Assembly: GCA_900545445.1 (NCBI GenBank)
Contig: UQZH01000053.1
Location: 1-12,191 of the forward strand
Source of the DNA: an uncultured Collinsella sp.
Lineage (GTDB): Bacteria; Actinomycetota; Coriobacteriia; Coriobacteriales; Coriobacteriaceae
DNA length: 12,191 bases
Direction of reading: 5' to 3'
The translations under genes and the position numbers were made by a program. A model generated the notes under the pieces. It did not search any database. It saw only the letters and a program-made list of their open reading frames with translations, and was not told the DNA's origin. Below are positions 1-5,700 of the stretch, in pieces (the stretch's first letter is position 1; every line of letters starts with the position of its first letter).

Positions 1-2
1 TC

Positions 3-1307
3 GTCGAGATGATTGTCGATAAGACGGGTCTGCTGCAGGCGTTTCGCGCCGAGGGCACCATGGAATCCGAGAGCCGTGCCGAGAACATCCAGGAATTCCT
101 GGGCGTCGCTGCCGAATTTGAGGAGACGCACGAGGACATCGAGGGTACGCTCGAGAGCTTGGAAGAGCTGCGCGCAGCTGGTGTTGCCGACGTGCCTGCC
201 GGCACCGAGCCCGAGCCCGTCGTGGTGAGCGCGCCTGCGCCCGAACCGGGGCCATCTGCCCCGGCATCCTCGTTTGAGGCACTCGTCGGCGCGCGCGATG
301 CCGCGGGCTCCAATCCGCTCGATAGTCTGGCTGCTCCGGCGCTGTCTCCGCAGGATGCCCTGGCTGCTGCCATCGCGGGCAACGCGTATGCCGCGCCGAC
401 GGAGATGCCGGCGGGTGCCGTGCATGCCGACGAGATTGAGCGCACCTACGGTCCGCTCACCTGTAAGGCGCTGCCGGCACTCATGGAGTGGCTGGCCCTG
501 CGCTCCGACTTGGATTCCCTGGCCGGCGAGACGCATGCCATCACCATGATGACCATCCACTCCGCCAAGGGCCTGGAGTTCCCGGCGGTGTTCGTGGCCG
601 GCATGGAGGAGGGCATCTTCCCGCACGTGCACGACTTTGGCGGCAGCGATGACCCGGGTAAGCTTGAGGAGGAGCGTCGCCTGGCCTACGTCGCCATCAC
701 GCGCGCCCGCAAGCGCCTGTTCCTGACCTATGCGGCCACGCGTCGCACCTACGGCTCGACCTCTGCCAACCCGCGCTCGCGCTTCCTCAATGAGATTCCG
801 TTTGAGGATATCGAGTTTAGCGGTATCGGTTCTGCCGGTTTTGAAGGCACGGGCTGGGAGAAGCGCGGCGACCGTCACGGCACCTTTGGCTCGGGCATGG
901 GTTCGGATATGTATGGCGGCAAGGTGTTTGGCTCGCATACGCGCTCGACCGGCGGTTCCGGTTCGCGCGGTGGATCGAGCTTTGACGATTTCTTTGGCGG
1001 CAGCAGCTACGGGACCGAGCGCCATCGTGGGGTCTCGCCCGACGCCGGCCGTGTTGCCTCGACCTTTGGCTCGGGCGCGCCGCGAGCCAAAAAGCCGTCG
1101 TCCAAGGTGTCCCCGACGGTGGAGCGCAAGGTCGATCGCGCCAGCGCATCGCAGGACTTTGCCGCGGGCGATACCGTGAGCCATAAGACCTTTGGCACGG
1201 GTACCGTGATCTCGGTCGCCGGAGACATGATCGAGGTCCAGTTCGAAAAGACCGGCCAGACCAAAAAGCTCATGAAGGGATTCGCTCCGATCGTCAAGCT
1301 GTCATAA
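3..1307 (+). CDS. pcrA: UvrD/PcrA-type ATP-dependent DNA helicase, C-terminal part (5' end outside window)
   Basis: This is the C-terminal part of a superfamily 1A 3'-5' DNA helicase that acts in repair and in clearing stalled replication or transcription complexes. The frame is open to the left edge, so the gene is 5'-partial. Counting from the Met at position 9, helicase motif V is at residues 182-190 (TIHSAKGLE) and is followed by GMEEGIFPH. Motif VI is at about 220-237, with the arginine-rich core YVAITRARKRL. Residues 385-430 (GDTVSHKTFGTGTV...) match the Tudor-like C-terminal domain of PcrA/UvrD, known to bind RNA polymerase. Two features are odd. About 100 residues rich in Ala, Pro and Glu (about 50-155) separate ENIQEFLGVAAEFEE from LMEWLALRSDLDS; family members usually have a short link there. 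A Gly/Ser/Phe-rich linker (about 275-360) with repeated TFGSG precedes the Tudor domain. The family call is firm; pcrA is preferred to uvrD because of the Gram-positive style. Confidence 0.93.
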   Translation, partial: VEMIVDKTGLLQAFRAEGTMESESRAENIQEFLGVAAEFEETHEDIEGTLESLEELRAAGVADVPAGTEPEPVVVSAPAPEPGPSAPASSFEALVGARDAAGSNPLDSLAAPALSPQDALAAAIAGNAYAAPTEMPAGAVHADEIERTYGPLTCKALPALMEWLALRSDLDSLAGETHAITMMTIHSAKGLEFPAVFVAGMEEGIFPHVHDFGGSDDPGKLEEERRLAYVAITRARKRLFLTYAATRRTYGSTSANPRSRFLNEIPFEDIEFSGIGSAGFEGTGWEKRGDRHGTFGSGMGSDMYGGKVFGSHTRSTGGSGSRGGSSFDDFFGGSSYGTERHRGVSPDAGRVASTFGSGAPRAKKPSSKVSPTVERKVDRASASQDFAAGDTVSHKTFGTGTVISVAGDMIEVQFEKTGQTKKLMKGFAPIVKLS

Positions 1308-1314
1308 TCCCGGC

Positions 1315-1443
1315 GGACCTGGGCGGGCGTATGGGGCAACATCGCCTGCTCGGGCAGTCCTGCTCGCACGGAGAGCACATTAAGTGCTCTCCGGCTCGTG
1401 CGGAACTCGCGATCGATGTTGCCCCATACGCCCGCCCAGGTCC
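1315..1443 (+). repeat. Long hairpin element, copy 1 (constant core, locus-specific arms)
   Basis: A 30-bp left arm (1315-1344) is the exact reverse complement of the right arm (1414-1443). They enclose a 69-nt core (1345-1413). The core contains its own 9-bp hairpin, GGAGAGCAC-ATTAA-GTGCTCTCC, and a direct repeat of CCTGCTCG. The same core occurs reverse-complemented at 3575-3643 with one mismatch, but the arms there differ. The element begins 7 nt after the pcrA stop codon. No T-run follows the right arm, so it is not a textbook intrinsic terminator. It codes for nothing recognisable. I do not recognise it as a named repeat family; a structured 3'-UTR RNA or a small non-autonomous mobile element are both possible. 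Confidence 0.9.
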
Positions 1444-1459
1444 TTAGATAACGTTGCTT

Positions 1460-1488
1460 GCGAACGTCGCTTTGCCCGTTCGCTTTTT
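1460..1488 (+). terminator. Intrinsic terminator, probably for pcrA
   Basis: GCGAACG (1460-1466) pairs perfectly with CGTTCGC (1477-1483) across a 10-nt loop. Five T residues (1484-1488) follow directly. It lies just beyond hairpin element 1 and is the first canonical rightward terminator after pcrA. Confidence 0.7.
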
Positions 1489-1522
1489 GGTCTGGAGGGC
1501 CGGGTGGGCTGAATACTTAGAC

Positions 1523-1578
1523 ATGGCAAGGGGCTCCCCCGTTAAAGAACGGGGGAGCCCCTTGTTGCGTTTTGAATG
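1523..1578 (+). terminator. Terminator-like hairpin T1, direct repeat of the one at 3470-3526
   Basis: A 17-bp stem (1527-1543 with 1548-1564, arm CAAGGGGCTCCCCCGTT) closes a 4-nt loop. A weak T-rich tail, TTGCGTTTT, follows. The whole 56-nt unit from ATGGC to TTTTGAATG is almost the same as the unit at 3470-3526 and in the same orientation. No gene lies between it and the preceding terminator (1460-1488), so its own transcript is unclear. It may be a leftover from an earlier cassette or one end of the island. Confidence 0.75.
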
Positions 1579-1597
1579 GTGCGCTTGGCTTTGATGA

Positions 1598-1625
1598 TTG
1601 ATGATTTTATACGATTCAGTATAAT
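1598..1625 (+). promoter_or_regulatory. Sigma-70-type promoter of the AbiE-like operon
   Basis: TTGATG (1598-1603) and a perfect TATAAT (1620-1625) are separated by 16 bp, inside an AT-rich stretch upstream of the operon. Transcription would start near 1632, about 40 nt before the chosen start codon. The repeated TTGATGATTGATGATT (1591-1606) overlaps the -35 box. In AbiE systems the AbiEi partner represses its own promoter, so this repeat is a possible operator, which is an inference. Confidence 0.6.
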
Positions 1626-1672
1626 TTCAGATAGACGCTAAAATGTAACCGAAATGAAAACGGTGATTGTAC

Positions 1673-2695
1673 ATGCTGATAAACTGCCTCCCAAAAAGAC
1701 TCTTCTCTTTAGAGCTCGCTATCGACCCGGAGCCAGTTGAGATGCAGATTCCTCGCATGTATCTTGAGCGGTATTCGCTTCGCTTGGCACGGCTCGGCAT
1801 GTCTAAACAGGGCCGTTTTATTGTTGCGGAACCAAAGGAACCGCCCAGTGTCATTTCGGCGCGAAATCTCGTCAGTGCGGTGCGCAAGTTAGATGTTCAC
1901 CCGGTGGTAATTTGCTGGGATGCTATGGATTTAGGTTTTATGCGCGCGCTTTCTTCGGAGGGAATCGCATATATCCGAGATGAGCGAAATGCGTTCCTGC
2001 CGTTTATCGGAGCCGTTATTTCCGATGAGGTGCTGGGTGCTTCTCCCGCTGCTCCGCTTTCGCCCCAATCTCAACGAATCGTCCTAAATCTCATTGCGGG
2101 ACGATGGGTTGACTGCTCCGCCGGCGACCTAGCGCGTCTGTGTGGCAAAAGCGCGGCAAGCGTCAGCGGCTATCTTTCGGAAATCGCCGCTATAGCTCCT
2201 GGGTTGATTATGCGGGACGGCAAAAAGCGTATATTGTGCGACGCCGGGCTGTCGACCGAGACGTTGCTAGATGGGTTTGAGGACTATCTTCGCACGCCAG
2301 TTTTAGAGCGAATCCGGCTCAAGAAGGTTATCGAGAGAACAGAGCTACGTGCCGTTGATGCGCTGCTTTCCGGTGTGTCTGCCCTTAGCTATATGTCCGA
2401 CCTTGCCCATGAAGACTCTGCTCCAACCATTGCTCTCGAAAAATATCAGCTAGAGGCCTTGAAAGAGCATATGGGCGACAGATGGCTGGAGGCTCAGTGG
2501 TACGAACCGGCGGCAGTTGTGATTGAGGTCTGGTCGTATCCCGTGGACGCGCCGTCCGATATTAGTTTTGACGCGACGGGTTTGCAGTGTGTCGACCCGT
2601 TTTCCTTATACGTTGCTTGCGCAAAAGCAGATTACAAAGAAAATCGTCTGCTCGACGCGGTCGAACAGCTCAGGAGGACGATATGTCAAAAGTGA
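1673..2695 (+). CDS. AbiEi-like winged-helix antitoxin/transcriptional regulator (putative)
   Basis: First gene of a two-gene operon with a nucleotidyltransferase-like partner, the layout of AbiE type IV toxin-antitoxin or abortive-infection systems. In those, AbiEi binds DNA and counters the AbiEii toxin. The product has about 340 residues. A helix-turn-helix or winged-helix segment lies near residues 130-185 (SAGDLARLCGKSAASVSGYL). A C-terminal region from about 232 (LLSGVSALSYMSDLA) through VVIEVWSYPVDAP to VDPFSLYVA resembles the C-terminal domain of AbiEi-type regulators. The frame opens after a stop at 1664-1666. Possible starts are TTG at 1667, ATG at 1673 (chosen) and ATG at 1742; none has a strong ribosome binding site. 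It overlaps the next gene by 13 nt, so translation is probably coupled. GC is lower than in neighbours, suggesting acquired DNA. Family assignment is by pattern, not by search. Confidence 0.65.
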   Translation: MLINCLPKRLFSLELAIDPEPVEMQIPRMYLERYSLRLARLGMSKQGRFIVAEPKEPPSVISARNLVSAVRKLDVHPVVICWDAMDLGFMRALSSEGIAYIRDERNAFLPFIGAVISDEVLGASPAAPLSPQSQRIVLNLIAGRWVDCSAGDLARLCGKSAASVSGYLSEIAAIAPGLIMRDGKKRILCDAGLSTETLLDGFEDYLRTPVLERIRLKKVIERTELRAVDALLSGVSALSYMSDLAHEDSAPTIALEKYQLEALKEHMGDRWLEAQWYEPAAVVIEVWSYPVDAPSDISFDATGLQCVDPFSLYVACAKADYKENRLLDAVEQLRRTICQK

Positions 2696-3450
2696 GGGGA
2701 ATAGAGCGATTTGCCGATGCCATGAGCGGCTGTAAAGGCGGTTACGTCCTTATTGGTGGAGGGGCCTGCAGCGTTCTATTTGACAATGAGGGCGATTCGT
2801 TTAGAGCTACTGAAGACTTGGATGTCGTCGTAATTGTTGATGGGAAAGGCGTTGAATTCGCCACTGCATTGTGGGCATTTATCAAAGCTGCCGGATATGA
2901 GACTGGAAAGGTCGGCGATGGAAGGTGCACTTACTATCGGTTCTGTTTGCCCGAAGGATCAAGGCAAGTCCTAGACTATCCCGGCCAAATTGAGCTATTT
3001 GCCCGACATCCTGATTTTGTGCTCGAAGATGAAACGAGCGAAGTGGCACCTCTTTCCTTTGACGGGGCCGTATCAAGTCTTTCGGCAATTATTCTCGACG
3101 ATGGCTACTACGAATTTATTCGCGACAACGCAACGAACGTAGAGGGCATTACGTTGCTCGATGCGCTCCATATCATTCCCCTCAAGATGCGTGCACACAT
3201 TGATATCAATAGGAGCTATGAAGAAGGGCGCCATTGCAACGATAAAGATCGACGAAAGCATCGCTCGGATATTGTTCGACTTGCGGGTTTGTTGCCGCCT
3301 TCGGCTCGCTTGGAGCTAATAGAGCAAATGAGGGCTGATGCCGGAGACTTCTTTGCGGACTTTTCTTCTTATGTAAATCGGCAGACCGATCGTAAAGAGA
3401 GAGCACGTCTTCAGGACACATTATCGTTTCTCGAAAAGGTCTACCTATAG
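2683..3450 (+). CDS. AbiEii-like nucleotidyltransferase-fold protein (putative toxin)
   Basis: A 255-residue protein with nucleotidyltransferase-fold signatures. GGG at residues 25-27 (YVLIGGGACSVLF) is followed by RATEDLDVVV, where R41, T43, D45 and D47 form the G-G...R-x-T-x-D-x-D motif. E104 in QIELFARHP is a candidate third acidic residue. A conserved-looking C-terminal motif, KHRSDIVRL (192-200), follows a Lys-containing helix (IIPLKMRAHID). AbiEii-type toxins use this fold to transfer nucleotides, for example onto tRNA; activity here is not shown. ATG at 2683 is chosen because AGGAGG lies at 2672-2677; an upstream in-frame start at 2587 lies deep inside the previous gene. The overlap with the regulator gene and the shared promoter support one operon. 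It could instead be a housekeeping nucleotidyltransferase-like protein, but the island setting favours defence or toxin-antitoxin. Confidence 0.7.
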   Translation: MSKVRGIERFADAMSGCKGGYVLIGGGACSVLFDNEGDSFRATEDLDVVVIVDGKGVEFATALWAFIKAAGYETGKVGDGRCTYYRFCLPEGSRQVLDYPGQIELFARHPDFVLEDETSEVAPLSFDGAVSSLSAIILDDGYYEFIRDNATNVEGITLLDALHIIPLKMRAHIDINRSYEEGRHCNDKDRRKHRSDIVRLAGLLPPSARLELIEQMRADAGDFFADFSSYVNRQTDRKERARLQDTLSFLEKVYL

Positions 3451-3469
3451 GCACCTTGATTCGTTATGT

Positions 3470-3526
3470 ATGGCGAGGGGCTCTCCCGTTTGATGAGCGG
3501 GGGAGCCCCTTGTTGCTTTTTGATTG
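3470..3526 (+). terminator. Intrinsic terminator T2 of the AbiE-like operon
   Basis: AGGGGCTCTCCCG (3476-3488) pairs with CGGGGGAGCCCCT (3498-3510), with one G-T pair, and is followed by TGTTGCTTTTT. It starts 20 nt after the stop codon at 3450. It is a direct repeat of T1 (1523-1578): ATGGC-AGGGGCTC, CGGGGGAGCCCCTTGTTGC and TTTTGA are shared, and differences are confined mainly to the loop and single bases. Confidence 0.85.
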
Positions 3527-3542
3527 TCGTAACTAGCCAGAG

Positions 3543-3674
3543 GCTCGCCGGGACGGGGCGCGGGGGTTTGGTCGATCGCGAGTTCCGCACGAGCCGGAGA
3601 GCACTTAATGTGCTCTCCGTGCGAGCAGGACTGTCCGAGCAGGCGACCAAACCCCGCGCCCCGTCCCGGCGAGC
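3543..3674 (-). repeat. Long hairpin element, copy 2 (constant core, locus-specific arms)
   Basis: The left arm (3543-3574) and right arm (3644-3674) are complementary over their whole length except for one extra G in the left arm's G run. The 69-nt core (3575-3643) is the reverse complement of the core at 1345-1413 with one difference. The arms are unlike those of copy 1, except for the TCG/CGA next to the core and similarly placed G runs. Read on the minus strand, the element begins 17 nt after the manA stop codon and lies in the same sense as manA, as copy 1 does with pcrA. Confidence 0.9.
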
Positions 3675-3691
3675 GCTTGGGGACCGGTGAC

Positions 3692-4624
3692 CTACAGGTG
3701 GCTGATGATCAGTTCCATCTTGCCTTCGAGGTCGATGGAGCTGACGGTGCTTGGGACCAGCAGGTGGCTTCCCTTGTGGACGGGGTCGCCGCAGACGGTG
3801 CCTTCGCCGTCGATGACCGACAGGCACATGAAGGGCCAGCGCTGGTCGAGGGTCTTGCTGCCGTCGACGCGCACGCGATCGACGGTGTAGCAGGGGTTGG
3901 ACTCGAGCTCGGTCACGCCGTCGACCTCGGGCGCGGTCACGGTGCCGTCGGTCGGAGCCTGAACATCAAAGTCGATGCAATCGAGGCTCTGCTCAACGTG
4001 CAGCGGGCGCAGCTTGCCGTCGGTGCCGGGACGGTCATAGTCGTACAGGCGATACGTCACGTCGCTCGACTGCTGCGTCTCCAAAATGAGCGTGCCGGTC
4101 TTGATAGCGTGCACGGTACCGGAATCAATCTGGAAAAAGTCGCCCTTGTGGATCGGCAGCACGTTGAGCATGTCGTCCCAGCGGCCTTCCTCGATCATCT
4201 GTGCGGCCTCGGTGCGGTCTTTAGCACGCTGGCCGACGATGATCGTGGCGGCGGGCTCGCAATCCAGCACGTACCAGCACTCGGTTTTGCCCAGGCTGCC
4301 GTTCTCGTGCTCGGCGGCGTACTCGTCGTTGGGATGAATCTGGATCGAAAGGTCGTCCTTGGCGTCCAGAATCTTAATGAGCAGTGGGAACTCCTTGCCC
4401 TCGCAGTTGCCAAAGAGCTCGCGGTGCTCGGCCCACAGCCACGACAGCGTGTGGCCTGCATACGGGCCTTCCGCAATCTGGCAGTCGCCGTTGGGGTGGG
4501 CCGAGATGGCCCAGCACTCACCGATGGGTCCATCGGGAATGTCGTAGCCAAATACGGTTTCGAGCTGGCGACCGCCCCAGATCTTCTCGTGGAAGATCGG
4601 CGTCAGCTTAATCAAATCGGACAT
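3692..4624 (-). CDS. manA: Mannose-6-phosphate isomerase, class I
   Basis: Interconverts mannose 6-phosphate and fructose 6-phosphate in the cytoplasm, a zinc-dependent step linking mannose use to glycolysis and to GDP-mannose supply. The 310-residue length fits the short Gram-positive type. Numbered from MSDLIKL, the N-terminal signature FHEKIWGG is at 11-18. Likely zinc ligands are H97 in QIHPNDEY, E115 in LGKTECWYVLD and H172 in DSGTVHAI. The arginine of VTYRLYDYDR fits the catalytic position. ATG at 4624 is preferred because GGGGG (4632-4636) is 7 nt away; ATG at 4630 has a spacer of only 1 nt but cannot be excluded. It lies downstream of the gntR-type gene on the same strand with a 74-nt gap, so they are probably co-transcribed. 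Hairpin element copy 2 lies just past its 3' end. Confidence 0.93.
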   Translation of the reverse strand: MSDLIKLTPIFHEKIWGGRQLETVFGYDIPDGPIGECWAISAHPNGDCQIAEGPYAGHTLSWLWAEHRELFGNCEGKEFPLLIKILDAKDDLSIQIHPNDEYAAEHENGSLGKTECWYVLDCEPAATIIVGQRAKDRTEAAQMIEEGRWDDMLNVLPIHKGDFFQIDSGTVHAIKTGTLILETQQSSDVTYRLYDYDRPGTDGKLRPLHVEQSLDCIDFDVQAPTDGTVTAPEVDGVTELESNPCYTVDRVRVDGSKTLDQRWPFMCLSVIDGEGTVCGDPVHKGSHLLVPSTVSSIDLEGKMELIISHL

Positions 4625-4647
4625 GTTCATACCCCCATTGTGTTGCG

Positions 4648-4683
4648 CGGGCGCTGCACAAAACAGCTCAAAGCGAGCGCCCG
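4648..4683 (-). other. Intercistronic hairpin between the GntR gene and manA
   Basis: CGGGCGCT (4648-4655) is perfectly complementary to AGCGCCCG (4676-4683) across a 20-nt loop. No T-run follows on the minus strand, so it is unlikely to be a full terminator. It may affect mRNA processing or the ratio of regulator to isomerase, which is an inference. Confidence 0.5.
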
Positions 4684-4698
4684 GATGACTACAAAAAC

Positions 4699-5418
4699 CT
4701 ATGCCAACGTTACGTTGTGCAACTCAAAGCGGTCGCCAACGTTGCGCGAGACCGAATGCTCAAAGGCGGCGCCGCTGTCCAAAAAGCCAATCTGGGTGAG
4801 CTCGAGCAGGGGAGAGCCAGGCTTGGTGTCCAAGCGCTCGGCTTCTTCCTCGGTTGCTGCCACGGCGCGAATGGTACGGTGGAAGCTCGAAATCTTCAGC
4901 CCACATTGCTCGCGGATGAAGTGGTAGACCGATCCGTACAGGTCCTTCTTTTTAAGGCCTGGAATCAGCTCGAGGGGCATGTAGGTGTACTCGATAACGA
5001 TGGGCTTCTCATCGGCCTGACGCACGCGCACGATGTGATAGGCAAAGTCATCCTCGGCAATTCCCAGCTGGGCTGCGATGTCCGCTGGTGGATTAACAAT
5101 CGAGAAATCGTAGACCACCGAGGTCACCTTCTCCCCGCGGTGCTCATACGAAAAGCCCTGGGCACGGTCGTTTTTGCCCTGGAAAAACGCCTGACCGGGA
5201 AGTCCCGCCGTGTCCTTAACGTAGGTACCCGATCCGCGTCGGCTGGTAATAAGACCTTCCTCGGTGATTTGCTCGATAGCTCGTTTGACGGTGATTTTGG
5301 AAACGCTATAGAGCTCGCAGAACTCAACGACGGTGGGAAGCTTGTCGCCCGGTTTAAGAGCGCCATCCTCGATACTTCGACGAATATCTGCAGCTATCGC
5401 CTCGTATTTGGGAATCAT
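4699..5418 (-). CDS. GntR family (HutC/UTRA-type) transcriptional regulator
   Basis: A 239-residue DNA-binding regulator. The N-terminal winged helix covers about residues 1-70, with IRRSIEDGALKPGDKLPT, a recognition-helix region SVSKITVKRAIEQL-like (SVSKITVKRAIEQI), and the wing motif RRGSGTYV (60-67). The C-terminal part (about 85-235) has the pattern of a UTRA effector domain, including YTYMPLELIPGL and a final SRNVGDRFEL segment. UTRA regulators commonly sense sugars or sugar phosphates. ATG at 5418 has a good AAAGGAGG ribosome binding site. It is followed by manA on the same strand and is divergent from a sugar kinase, so it probably regulates sugar uptake or use and perhaps itself. The actual effector cannot be read from sequence. 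Confidence 0.92.
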   Translation of the reverse strand: MIPKYEAIAADIRRSIEDGALKPGDKLPTVVEFCELYSVSKITVKRAIEQITEEGLITSRRGSGTYVKDTAGLPGQAFFQGKNDRAQGFSYEHRGEKVTSVVYDFSIVNPPADIAAQLGIAEDDFAYHIVRVRQADEKPIVIEYTYMPLELIPGLKKKDLYGSVYHFIREQCGLKISSFHRTIRAVAATEEEAERLDTKPGSPLLELTQIGFLDSGAAFEHSVSRNVGDRFELHNVTLA

Positions 5419-5442
5419 GGAACCTCCTTTCCAACTTGATTG

Positions 5443-5548
5443 AGTATAAAAGAAAGTATAGTTAACACCTAAGCATCCCTATTATATATTGAAAAAGTTC
5501 GAGAAAGATATAATTAAAAGTCGCTTTGCATATAATTCAGAGCGCTCT
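5443..5548. promoter_or_regulatory. AT-rich divergent control region with promoter boxes and a palindrome
   Basis: This AT-rich stretch stands out from the GC-rich surroundings. AGTATA is repeated at 5443-5448 and 5455-5460; on the minus strand each reads TATACT and could be a -10 box for the GntR gene or a regulator half-site. On the plus strand, perfect TATAAT hexamers lie at 5509-5514 and 5531-5536. AGAGCGCTCT (5539-5548) is a perfect palindrome just beyond the second, a plausible operator position. No -35 box is spaced convincingly, so which boxes are used is uncertain. Confidence 0.45.
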
Positions 5549-5605
5549 AAATAGATAGACATATGAGTAATGTCGTGTTAAGCGGCCATTTGCGTTTCCC
5601 CAGAT

Positions 5606-5646
5606 AAAACCTGCCAAAACAAACCTGTCCCTTTTTGGTAGGTTTT
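5606..5646 (+). terminator. Terminator-like hairpin upstream of the ROK kinase gene
   Basis: AAAACCTGCCAAAA (5606-5619) pairs with TTTTGGTAGGTTTT (5633-5646) with a single G-T pair. The flanking A and T runs could make it work in either direction. It lies between the promoter-like TATAAT boxes and the kinase start, so it may attenuate the kinase transcript, or it may insulate a promoter placed downstream (TACCAT at 5661-5666). Its loop holds AACCTGTCCCTTTTTGG, whose complement resembles the repeats at 6657-6706. Confidence 0.5.
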
Positions 5647-5700
5647 TGCTTTGGGAGCGGTACCATACAGGCAATGTTTAAACGAGAAAGGTGGGCTCCC

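Noticed and set aside
1315..3674. CRISPR array or transposon ends
   Set aside because: There are only two copies, 2.2 kb apart, with no regular spacers and no transposase or cas gene. The elements are long hairpins, so a CRISPR call is not supported, and a transposon call is only one hypothesis.
3608..4927. 439-codon plus-strand open frame over manA
   Set aside because: It is antisense to a clearly recognisable manA gene and runs through the hairpin element. Long antisense frames are expected in GC-rich genes; it has no recognisable domain.
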